Positions 1-7,013 of a stretch of DNA of 64,000 nt are shown here, piece by piece. The notes beneath the pieces were generated by a model. The model was not told the origin of the DNA. It searched no databases and was given only the letters and a program-made list of their open reading frames with translations. The stretch is taken from assembly GCA_017962545.1 (NCBI GenBank), contig JAGCVD010000005.1, forward strand, positions 1 through 64,000. Reading direction: 5' to 3'. The position numbers and the translations under genes were made by a program. How positions within the stretch are numbered: the first letter of the stretch is position 1; each line of letters begins with the position of its first letter. Source of the stretch: Bacteroidales bacterium (GTDB lineage Bacteria; Bacteroidota; Bacteroidia; Bacteroidales; P3).

Positions 1-258
1 GAACTCGGCGAAGCCCCCGATGAAGGGCACCTTGCCGCAGAGGCTCAGGCCGGCGGCGATGCCTACCATGTTGGCCTCGGCGATGCCGCACTGGATGAAG
101 CGCTCGGGGAATTTTTGGGCGAAGCCGTCCATCTTGACGCTGCCTTTCACGTCGGCGCTCAGGGCAACGACATTCTCATTCTTGCGGCCAGCCTCTACCA
201 GGCCTTCGCCCATGCCGGCGCGCAACTCTTTGCTTGATTTGTTTTCGTAGTGGGTCAT
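1..258 (-). CDS. transketolase, C-terminal subunit (5' part only)
   Basis: The first 86 codons of a gene that runs off the left edge. The start is the ATG at 256-258. The protein begins MTHYENKSSKELRAGMGEGL and contains ALSADVKGSV and QCGIAEANMVGIAAGL, which are typical of the pyrimidine-binding half of split transketolases. In that family the C-terminal subunit pairs with a separate TPP-binding N-terminal subunit to transfer two-carbon units in the non-oxidative pentose phosphate pathway. The partner gene is at 3255-4103 on the same strand, but the two are not adjacent: four unrelated-looking genes lie between them, and usually the pair is contiguous. The family call is firm; the 3' end is unseen. 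Confidence 0.93.
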   Translation of the reverse strand, partial: MTHYENKSSKELRAGMGEGLVEAGRKNENVVALSADVKGSVKMDGFAQKFPERFIQCGIAEANMVGIAAGLSLCGKVPFIGGFAEF

Positions 259-297
259 TGTTATTGTTGTTTTTTGTTTGTTTTCTTTTTGTTTTAT

Positions 298-382
298 GGG
301 GTTAATGGGATTAATGGGTTTAATGGGCGGCTGACGCCTAATATTTATTTTGCCCATTAGACCCATTCTGCCCATTAAACCC
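298..382. repeat. 9-bp tandem repeats of GGGNTTAAT in inverted halves
   Basis: Units of GGGNTTAAT run at 298-324. The complementary form (CCCATTNNN) runs at about 352-382 and lies inside the 3' end of the four-helix-bundle gene. The 13-bp word at 316-328 (GGGTTTAATGGGC) is the exact reverse complement of 370-382, so a hairpin with a loop of about 41 nt is possible. No T-run follows, so it is not an obvious terminator. The coding half produces the Asn-Gly-rich tail of that protein. Confidence 0.8.
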
Positions 383-940
383 ATGGTTATCTCTGTAGGC
401 TTTCCTCGCCCTGTACATCTCCTCCTTTATCCCTCCGTTCTCGAGGAAGTTCTTCTTTTGCCATTCTATAAGCCCTTTTATCAGCACATCGCATTGGTGT
501 ATCAGCGTGATGGCGATATTGGCGATGGTCTCGTCGGAACGGTCTTTTATCTTCTCGCGGTAGACCGCCGAATCTAAATGCTTTTTGCAGAACTCCCGCG
601 TCTGCACACAGCGCGGGTCGTCGTAGGGCCACTGCTCCAGGCCTCTCACACGCAGGTAGTCCTCATAGTCCAACAGCAGCTCGTGCAGCGAGGCACGGTT
701 GACGTTGGTCAGCTTCAGCTCCATCTCCTTGGAGGTCACTCCGTCGATATTCCCCTCCGCGAGGTTCTGCTTGCCGCTCCGCGCGGCCTGCACCATCTGG
801 TCAATGGTGCGGTCGCCCTTTTGCAGGAACTTATTGGCAAAATAATAGGTCACGTCATAGACGCACTCCGCCTTGCGGAACGCCTTCAACGTCCTATAGT
901 TGTTATCCTGCCGAATAAAGTCCTTGTTGTCCATTATCAT
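338..940 (-). CDS. four-helix bundle protein with suffix domain
   Basis: A 200-residue protein. Residues about 20-130 resemble the four-helix bundle family (S23/Avd-like fold): an N-terminal FRKAECVYDVTYYFANKF helix, then QMVQAARSGKQNLAEG, the family's most recognisable segment. The C-terminal third fits the 'suffix' extension known from Bacteroidales versions. Members have no established enzymatic role; relatives occur beside retroelements and in rRNA intervening sequences, but no reverse transcriptase is seen here. The last residues form an Asn-Gly-rich tail (NGQNGSNGQNKY) encoded by 9-bp tandem repeats, probably an appended repeat and not part of the fold. The ATG overlaps the stop of the upstream gene (ATGA, 937-940), so the two are translationally coupled. 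Confidence 0.82.
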   Translation of the reverse strand: MIMDNKDFIRQDNNYRTLKAFRKAECVYDVTYYFANKFLQKGDRTIDQMVQAARSGKQNLAEGNIDGVTSKEMELKLTNVNRASLHELLLDYEDYLRVRGLEQWPYDDPRCVQTREFCKKHLDSAVYREKIKDRSDETIANIAITLIHQCDVLIKGLIEWQKKNFLENGGIKEEMYRARKAYRDNHGFNGQNGSNGQNKY

Positions 941-1581
941 TTTATCAACGCAAATAGCGAATCATTCTGGCTCTCATTATATCTATGTCCATTGTCCAAC
1001 CTATAGAATATGGTGGCGTGGAAAGTGCTGTCTTCATTCATATTGTCTCTAACCACTGCATCACTCTGTATCAAGTTAAGGTCTTCATAGATGACATATT
1101 CGGCGCTGTTGATTCCTCCCATATTGTCATCCCCAAGTACATATGGTGGGTTATAACTATAAAAATCTAATGTATACATGTGATGGTCAACAATGCCGCA
1201 TCTCTTGTACATTACATACACATCTGGGTCAGAGAAGCCGCCGTACTCACTGTACACCACATAGTCTTTGTCACCCCACACTTTATAGTTGAGTTTTACG
1301 CCTGCAATGAAGAATTCAACAAGACAAAGAAGAACAAACAACGTGCATCCTAACCATTCCGACAACTTTACAGCCCAGTGTTTCCCTCTGGAAATATGAA
1401 TGGTCAGCATCACCGCATAGACCAATGTGAGAATCGGTGCAAATAGAAACGCCCAATTATCCAGCTGCCAGGCTAAGCGATATCTATTTCCAAATATGAA
1501 TAAGCAACGAGACGCAATAACCACCGCCCACAGCACTAATGCCGTGATACCGATAATCCTGCGTATGGCTTTTGCTTTCAC
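937..1581 (-). CDS. hypothetical membrane protein
   Basis: 214 residues that I do not recognise. Three hydrophobic segments lie at about residues 8-28, 42-62 and 78-96. A hydrophilic C-terminal part of about 115 residues follows, rich in Tyr and Asp (VYSEYGGFSDPDVYVMY), and is probably extracytoplasmic. The gene is visibly more AT-rich than its neighbours, which suggests separate acquisition, and it lies between the two transketolase genes. It is coupled by a 4-bp overlap to the four-helix-bundle gene downstream. No catalytic motif is visible. Confidence 0.65.
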   Translation of the reverse strand: MKAKAIRRIIGITALVLWAVVIASRCLFIFGNRYRLAWQLDNWAFLFAPILTLVYAVMLTIHISRGKHWAVKLSEWLGCTLFVLLCLVEFFIAGVKLNYKVWGDKDYVVYSEYGGFSDPDVYVMYKRCGIVDHHMYTLDFYSYNPPYVLGDDNMGGINSAEYVIYEDLNLIQSDAVVRDNMNEDSTFHATIFYRLDNGHRYNESQNDSLFALIK

Positions 1582-1615
1582 TTTTTATTATCAGTCTTAA
1601 AACGACAGGGCGAAA

Positions 1616-1876
1616 TCAGTCGAACATTACTCCGGGGTTCATGGCGGAGGGGCTGCGCCATTCGATGCCGTACTCGCTGAGCACCTCGCGTTTGCAGGCC
1701 CAGTAGGCGTGGCAGTAGCCCATCCCTTTGGGGACGTCGCGAAGACGCCGTTTTACCTCGGCTTCCACCTTCTTCTCTATCTTTTTATACTCCTCGGTCA
1801 ACTCGACATCATCGTAGTATAGATGACCTTTCTTGTAACTGTGCTCTGGGGGTTCTCTGTGGCGTCTTGACAACAT
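1616..1876 (-). CDS. small hypothetical protein
   Basis: 86 residues, charged and mostly soluble, with no signal peptide. A helical Lys/Glu segment (EEYKKIEKKVEAEVKRRL, about residues 28-45) is followed by a Gly-Tyr-Cys-His-Ala-Tyr-Trp-Ala-Cys stretch that could form a compact fold. It starts 11 bp after the stop of the VWA gene and lies on the same strand, so it is probably co-transcribed. The function is unknown; I judge it a real gene from its spacing and its coherent, non-repetitive composition. Confidence 0.6.
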   Translation of the reverse strand: MLSRRHREPPEHSYKKGHLYYDDVELTEEYKKIEKKVEAEVKRRLRDVPKGMGYCHAYWACKREVLSEYGIEWRSPSAMNPGVMFD

Positions 1877-1887
1877 ATCTTTGCGTT

Positions 1888-3234
1888 TTAAAATTGTATC
1901 TTGGTGGTCTGTGAGCTCTCGATGACGAAGCGTTTGGTCTGCACTTTGTCGTATTTTGTGGCCGTCTGGGGATGGAGGACGACCTCGTATTGGCCGGGCT
2001 GGAGCAGGAGGCGTTCGCCGGCGGTGCTGGAGTTGAGGTCGGTGGTGAACTCCACGCTGCCGTCGTTGAGTTTGAAGATGGCGCCGGTAGTGATGCCCTT
2101 GGGCTTGCCGAGCACCAACATGCCGGGCATGGGCACCGACAGCTCCGTGGCGGCATTGCCACGCACCTCGACACCGCGCAAAATAGTAACAGGCAATGTC
2201 TGCACCTCCACGTCGTAGCGTCCGGCCAGGTACTGGCCCGTTTCACCTATCTCTTGTGCCGCCACGCGGTCGCCGCTATGGCGCACCACGACGTCCACAT
2301 TGGGTTGCTGCCATTGGGGACGCCGTCCGTTGTATCGCACACGCAGGCTGCCCTCGTTGACGGTGACGTCCACCCTGTTCACCTTGCCGGTGCCAAACTG
2401 CAGCGTCTCGCGCCGCAGTGGCGGATGGGTGAAGACGGTGAGGTCGTAGGTCATCAGGGGGTCGAGCAACAGGGTGTCGGGCCGCAGGCGCTGGTCGACA
2501 GTATAGAGGGTATTCAGGCGGCTGACGCCCGTACGGCGGTCGTAGAAGGCCACCGCGTGCTCGGTTTCGAACAGGTTGCCGTCGCCGTCCAATAGTCGCA
2601 GCACCACGGGAGCCGTCTTGCCAGCCAGACGGAAGATGTCATAGAGCGTCTTGGCGTACTCCTCTTCATGGCGTACGGGCAGGAACGTGCCTGCGCAGTC
2701 GGCATGGTTGAAGGCGCCCTCGCCGATGCCAAGCACGAAGGTCTGCACCACCACGCCGCTGAGCTGCACCTGACGCGCCACGTCGCATATCTCGGCGTCA
2801 CAGTCATCCATGCCGTCGGTGACGATGAGGATGATATTGCGTGTGTCGCCGCCTGCCGGGAAGTCGCTGAGGGCGTCGGTCAACGCCGCTGCGGCCGTGC
2901 AGCCGCCCTGTGGCACGAGGGTCTTGATCTTGCTCTGCAGCTGGTAGGTGTTGTCCTCGCCGAAAGGCACCTCGAGACGGGTTCCGAACTGGTGCTGGTT
3001 GAGATGCCCGAAGACACGCAGTGCCACATCAACGTCATGCTGACGCGACACCGAATCGAGGAACGACAGCAGCACCTGCTGCGTCACCTTGATTTTGGCG
3101 TTGCTCTGCCAGTGGTCCCACATCGAATTGGAGCAGTCCACTATCAGCAGCAACCGCGTTTTGTCGGCCTGCTGCTGTGCCTGCACGGCGAAGCCCAGAA
3201 ACAATAGTACGGCGAATATCAGCGCTCTACGCAT
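1888..3234 (-). CDS. secreted von Willebrand factor A domain protein
   Basis: 448 residues. The signal peptide is cleavable (residues 1-20, ending AVQAQ). A VWA domain covers about residues 26-205, with the MIDAS metal site complete: D33-C-S35-N-S37, Thr113 in GGCTAAAALTD and Asp140 in IVTDGMDDCD. Such domains bind a divalent metal and mediate protein contacts in the periplasm or on the surface. The remaining 240 residues look like several beta-sandwich or carboxypeptidase-regulatory-like modules (YNGRRPQW, LQPGQYEVVLHPQ). It lies 20 bp after the transketolase N gene on the same strand. The binding partner cannot be inferred. Confidence 0.85.
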   Translation of the reverse strand: MRRALIFAVLLFLGFAVQAQQQADKTRLLLIVDCSNSMWDHWQSNAKIKVTQQVLLSFLDSVSRQHDVDVALRVFGHLNQHQFGTRLEVPFGEDNTYQLQSKIKTLVPQGGCTAAAALTDALSDFPAGGDTRNIILIVTDGMDDCDAEICDVARQVQLSGVVVQTFVLGIGEGAFNHADCAGTFLPVRHEEEYAKTLYDIFRLAGKTAPVVLRLLDGDGNLFETEHAVAFYDRRTGVSRLNTLYTVDQRLRPDTLLLDPLMTYDLTVFTHPPLRRETLQFGTGKVNRVDVTVNEGSLRVRYNGRRPQWQQPNVDVVVRHSGDRVAAQEIGETGQYLAGRYDVEVQTLPVTILRGVEVRGNAATELSVPMPGMLVLGKPKGITTGAIFKLNDGSVEFTTDLNSSTAGERLLLQPGQYEVVLHPQTATKYDKVQTKRFVIESSQTTKIQF

Positions 3235-3254
3235 AGCCTTACTTTACGTGACAA

Positions 3255-4103
3255 TTAGAAGTCACCGAGGGTCTCGGGCAGCTGGGCAAGGGCCTTGGGC
3301 AGGTCGTCGGCCGAGAGCACCGAGCCGTGGTACTTGTTGGTATCCTGCATGAAGTCGACGCCATAGCCCATCTTGGTGGTCAGGATGACGCATACAGGGC
3401 TCCCTTGGCCGCTCATGGCTTTGGCCTTGGCCATGCCGTCGAGTACCTGCTGCATGTCGTTGCCGTTCTCGATGACGACGACCTTCCAGAGGAAGCTCTC
3501 GAACTTGGCCTTGAGGTCGCCGAGAGTCATCACCTCGTCGACGGTGGCGTCAATCTGCTGATTGTTGTAGTCGATGGTGGCGATGAGGTTGTCCACTTTC
3601 TTTGCGCCGGCAAACATCACGGCCTCCCATATCTGGCCTTCTTCGAGCTCGCCGTCGCCATGCATGGTGTAGACGAGGTGCTTGTCGCCCGTCATCTTCT
3701 TGCCGAGGGCGGCGCCGACGCCGACACTCATGCCCTGTCCCAGCGAACCGCTGGCCATACGGATGCCTGGCAGACCATGCTCGGTGCTGGGGTGGCCCTG
3801 CAGGCGGGTGCCGAACTTACGGAAGGTCTTGAGTTCCTCCACGGGGAAGTAGCCACGGCGCGCCATGGTGCTGTAGATGACCGGCGTGATGTGGCCCTGC
3901 GAGACGAAGAGCATGTCCTCACCCTCGCCACTCATAGTGAAGTTCTTGGGCTCAAAGTCCATAAGGCTGAAGTTCATGGCCACGAACCAGTCGGCGGTGC
4001 CGAGTGAGCCGCCCGGGTGTCCGCTCTTGGCGTTGGTGGTCATACGGAGAATGTCGCGGCGCACCTGCGTCGCAATTTGCTGGAGTTCCTGTGTGGTTTT
4101 CAT
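3255..4103 (-). CDS. transketolase, N-terminal (TPP-binding) subunit
   Basis: 282 residues, the usual length for the N-terminal gene of a split transketolase. Visible motifs are SGHPGGSLG (residues 27-35), GSLGQGMSVGVG and the thiamine-diphosphate motif that starts GDG at 149 and ends NN at 180. With the C-terminal subunit it moves a ketol group between sugar phosphates in the cytoplasm. The start codon overlaps the stop of the preceding lipoprotein gene by one base. The C-terminal partner begins only after about 3 kb and four genes (start at 258), an unusual separation for this pair. Confidence 0.95.
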   Translation of the reverse strand: MKTTQELQQIATQVRRDILRMTTNAKSGHPGGSLGTADWFVAMNFSLMDFEPKNFTMSGEGEDMLFVSQGHITPVIYSTMARRGYFPVEELKTFRKFGTRLQGHPSTEHGLPGIRMASGSLGQGMSVGVGAALGKKMTGDKHLVYTMHGDGELEEGQIWEAVMFAGAKKVDNLIATIDYNNQQIDATVDEVMTLGDLKAKFESFLWKVVVIENGNDMQQVLDGMAKAKAMSGQGSPVCVILTTKMGYGVDFMQDTNKYHGSVLSADDLPKALAQLPETLGDF

Positions 4104-4546
4104 TATTGCTGTGTTTTATTTTGTTTCATTTTGAATACATACAGACGTGAATTCTGGTCGACGGCGAAGAGTTCATCGCCGTGACGGGTGACAGTGACGG
4201 CGAGGGTGTTCTCGTCCCAGTCGTGGATGGTACCGGTGCCCCGGTCACCTTTCATGGTCACATGCCCCCACACGCGTCCCTGGGCGCCATCGGTCTCGAC
4301 ATAGAGTGTCTCGGGCTTGGCGTTCTTGTTCGTGGGAGCCGCCGTCGCCACAGGTTTGGCGTTGGCCGGCTGCGCTTTGCGGAGCACGGGGACGCGCTCC
4401 GCCTCCTCGGCGGGCTGTTCCTCCTCTGCGACAACAATCTCCGGCTCGTCCATGGGAACCGTGTCAACTGCCTCGGACACCTGATGCTTACACCCTACCA
4501 GCAGCAGGGCTGCCGTCAAAGGAATTGCGAAATATTTTATCTTCAT
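4103..4546 (-). CDS. hypothetical lipoprotein
   Basis: 147 residues with a lipoprotein signal peptide (MKIKYFAIPLTAALLLVGC; acylated Cys19). An acidic, Pro-rich linker of about 60 residues follows, then a compact C-terminal domain (about residues 80-145) with a VWGHVTMKGDRGTGTIHDWDENTLAVTVTRH-type beta pattern, possibly a small barrel. No enzyme motif is visible. It is tightly linked to the transketolase N gene (1-bp overlap) and lies 19 bp after the endonuclease gene. Function unknown. Confidence 0.75.
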   Translation of the reverse strand: MKIKYFAIPLTAALLLVGCKHQVSEAVDTVPMDEPEIVVAEEEQPAEEAERVPVLRKAQPANAKPVATAAPTNKNAKPETLYVETDGAQGRVWGHVTMKGDRGTGTIHDWDENTLAVTVTRHGDELFAVDQNSRLYVFKMKQNKTQQ

Positions 4547-4565
4547 AACTCAGTGATATTGTTTT

Positions 4566-5315
4566 TCAATGTTTCCAAACGTTCCAATCGAATAACCCCT
4601 CCGCCTCCTCAGGCAGCGAGGGGAAGAGGTTGCGTCCTGTCACCACCTCCACGCTGTCGACAGTGACGGCATAGTGACGTGGCGAGAAGCTCTGGGGACT
4701 ATTCTCCACCAAGAAACCCACGGCGCGGTAGCCTTCCGGTGTACTCACTGCCAGCGCCTTAAAGAAGCGGTCGGGCACATGCACGCAGGCGGGGCCGATG
4801 TAACGATGCTCGTCCGAATCGAACACCGGTCCGCACACCACATAGACCGCGCCATAGCGCTTGGCTATGCGACGCGTCATCTCTTCTATCTTACGCCAAG
4901 CGCCGGCATTCATCTGCTTGTCTTGCGGGCAGACATTGGTGAAATAGTCGCTCTCGGTCATCGCCTGACGGCTCCACTTCATATCGGCATGCGGCGCCAT
5001 GTGACCCTTGTCCCAGCCGCTATTCGAGTAGTCCTCACGGCTGGCCTTGGGGAAGGCGACATCGGGGTCGCGGCTGAACTGACGACCCTGCTCATAGGTA
5101 CCGTTGGTCTCCTCTGCCGTCAGTTCCCATGCCACCCAGTCGGGGCAGAGGGTAGTGTGGTTGTAAGAGGCCGTGTAGCCGAGATGCTCCACGATGTCCT
5201 CCGAGGCATCGTAGGCTGGTATTTCCACTTTCTCGACAGAGGACACCGTCTGTTGGGTCCCCACACCAGAGCAGGTGGCCAACAGCAACGTCAGTATAAT
5301 CATCAACACTTTCAT
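4566..5315 (-). CDS. DNA/RNA non-specific endonuclease (NUC1 family), lipoprotein
   Basis: 249 residues. The N-terminal signal has a lipobox (LLATC, Cys15), so it is probably anchored in the envelope. The beta-beta-alpha-metal nuclease motif is DKGH at residues 102-105 (D-R-G-H in most relatives), followed by MAPHAD, then FTNVCPQ and MNAGAWRKIEE, which supply the metal-binding Asn and the conserved Glu. These enzymes cut single- and double-stranded DNA and RNA with Mg2+. It is placed 2 bp after the metallo-beta-lactamase gene, suggesting one transcript. A role in nucleic-acid scavenging is inferred from the family. Confidence 0.92.
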   Translation of the reverse strand: MKVLMIILTLLLATCSGVGTQQTVSSVEKVEIPAYDASEDIVEHLGYTASYNHTTLCPDWVAWELTAEETNGTYEQGRQFSRDPDVAFPKASREDYSNSGWDKGHMAPHADMKWSRQAMTESDYFTNVCPQDKQMNAGAWRKIEEMTRRIAKRYGAVYVVCGPVFDSDEHRYIGPACVHVPDRFFKALAVSTPEGYRAVGFLVENSPQSFSPRHYAVTVDSVEVVTGRNLFPSLPEEAEGLFDWNVWKH

Positions 5316-5317
5316 AT

Positions 5318-6718
5318 CTACAACTCCACCTCCTCGCGGAAGGCCGGTATGCTGACACGCTTCCAGCCCACCTTATTCAATGTCTCGGCGAAATTGCGCT
5401 GCGTCTCCTCTTCGCCATGAACGAGGAAGATATGCTTCAACTTCCGCTTCTCTTGACAGCCGATGTATTGAATCATCTCCGAATAGTCGCCATGACCCGA
5501 CAACGAGTCGATGCGGCGCAGCTCGGCGCGCACCTTGTGTGTCTGGCCGAAGATGGACACCTCCTCGTCGCCACGCATAATCTTGGCACCCAACGTCGAC
5601 GGCTCGCAATAGCCCACACAGAGGATGGTGGTAGAGGGATTGTCGATATGGTTGGCCAGGTGGTGTTTCACACGTCCAGCCTCCATCATACCGCTGGCAG
5701 CGATGATGACGCAGGGCTTATGCCTGATGTTGAGCTGTTTGCTCTCCATGACACTCTGTATATAGTGCAGTCTGTCGAAGCCGAAGGGGTCGGGGTCGGT
5801 CTGGCAGTATTCGGCGATGGCCTGGTTGAAGCACTCGGTGTGCAGCCTCATGATATTGGTAGCGCTGATGCTCAATGGACTATCGACAAAGACGTCAATG
5901 TCGGGCAGCAGCTTGACATGCTCCAGTCGGTCGAGGGCGTAGATAATCTCCTGCGCGCGGCCGATGGCGAAACTGGGGATGATGAGCTTGCCTTTCTTCT
6001 TGGTGCAGGTGTCGAGCACAGCCTTCAGCAGCTCGGTCTCGGCATCCTGCAAGCTCTCGTGCAGACGGTCGCCGTAGGTGCTCTCCATAATGAGGTAGTC
6101 CACCTGCGGGAATGGCTCGGGATCCTTGAGAATCTGTTTGTCGTAGCGCCCGATGTCGCCCGTGAAGCCCAGTCTGATGTGGCGGCGTCCCTCGCGGATA
6201 TCGAGATAGACGAGCGCCGAGCCGAGGATATGGCCCGCGTCATAGAACTCCACCGTCACCTCGCCCTCGATGTTGAACTTCTTGTGGTAAGGCACACTGA
6301 TAAAGCAGCTCATACAGGCCTGCGCGTCCTGCTCGTCGTAGATAGGTTCCACGGGGTCGAGCCCTTGCGCCTTGCGCTTCTTGTTGAACGTGGTGGTATC
6401 CTGCTCCTGTATGCGGCCCGCGTCAGCCAACATGATGGCGCAGAGGTCGCGCGTGGCGGGCGTACAGAGCACCGTGCCGCGGAAGCCCAGTTTGTAGATA
6501 TAGGGTATCAGGCCGCTGTGGTCGATATGGGCGTGGCTGAGGATGAGATAGTCTATCTCACTCGGCACAAAGCCCAGGTCACGGTTCATGGCATCGGTCT
6601 CGAGACCTTTGCCCTGATACATGCCGCAGTCGAGCAGTATCTTCAGTCCGCTTTTGGTCGTTATCAGGTGTTTGCTACCCGTCACCTCACGGGTGGCACC
6701 CATAAATTGCAGTTTCAT
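5318..6718 (-). CDS. RNA-type metallo-beta-lactamase / beta-CASP nuclease
   Basis: 466 residues from the ATG at 6716-6718. An in-frame ATG 14 codons upstream adds a segment unlike the family, and MKLQFMGATREVTGSKH is the normal beginning. The MBL zinc motif is H62-A-H64-I-D66-H67, and the beta-CASP motifs include STYGDR, PSFAIGRAQE and ASGMMEAGRV, followed by the final HGEEE block. Relatives (the CPSF-100/Ysh1-like bacterial group) cut RNA as endo- or 5'-exonucleases. It appears to be the first gene of the minus-strand operon. The substrate in this organism is unknown. Confidence 0.93.
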   Translation of the reverse strand: MKLQFMGATREVTGSKHLITTKSGLKILLDCGMYQGKGLETDAMNRDLGFVPSEIDYLILSHAHIDHSGLIPYIYKLGFRGTVLCTPATRDLCAIMLADAGRIQEQDTTTFNKKRKAQGLDPVEPIYDEQDAQACMSCFISVPYHKKFNIEGEVTVEFYDAGHILGSALVYLDIREGRRHIRLGFTGDIGRYDKQILKDPEPFPQVDYLIMESTYGDRLHESLQDAETELLKAVLDTCTKKKGKLIIPSFAIGRAQEIIYALDRLEHVKLLPDIDVFVDSPLSISATNIMRLHTECFNQAIAEYCQTDPDPFGFDRLHYIQSVMESKQLNIRHKPCVIIAASGMMEAGRVKHHLANHIDNPSTTILCVGYCEPSTLGAKIMRGDEEVSIFGQTHKVRAELRRIDSLSGHGDYSEMIQYIGCQEKRKLKHIFLVHGEEETQRNFAETLNKVGWKRVSIPAFREEVEL

Positions 6719-7013
6719 AACTTGATTGTTAAATGTCGGACGGTCAAACCGATAAAACAATATAATTACTTATTTAACGCGCGAGCGACCGATTTATTGC
6801 CCGCCGATGGTAAAGTTATCAACACCCCTGTGGCGCTCCGTCCGATCCCTTCCCCACCCCTAAAATATAAAAAAAAATCGTGCACGATATATTTTTTCAG
6901 GGTATTTTTTTGAGGATGCCAGTTTTTTATGTATCTTTGCAATTTCATTCCCGACTGTCGGGGATATTTATTGTATTGTTAATCATATAATAAGACAAGA
7001 ACTAACAACAACT
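6719..7013. other. divergent intergenic region upstream of yidC
   Basis: A 295-bp gap between the divergent metallo-beta-lactamase gene and yidC, AT-rich with a run of A at about 6871. The yidC promoter at 6909-6939 is the only confident signal. I saw no matching promoter box for the minus-strand operon and no RNA structure I could name. Confidence 0.6.
6909..6939 (+). promoter_or_regulatory. Bacteroidota-type promoter of yidC
   Basis: A -33 box TTTG at 6909-6912 and a -7 box TATCTTTG (TAnnTTTG) at 6932-6939, separated by 19 bp. This is the spacing used by the primary sigma factor of Bacteroidota. Transcription would begin near 6946, giving a leader of about 68 nt before the yidC ATG. Confidence 0.8.

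Noticed and set aside
5417..6913. A 498-codon frame on the plus strand
   Set aside because: Antisense to the beta-CASP metallo-beta-lactamase; low-complexity shadow composition.
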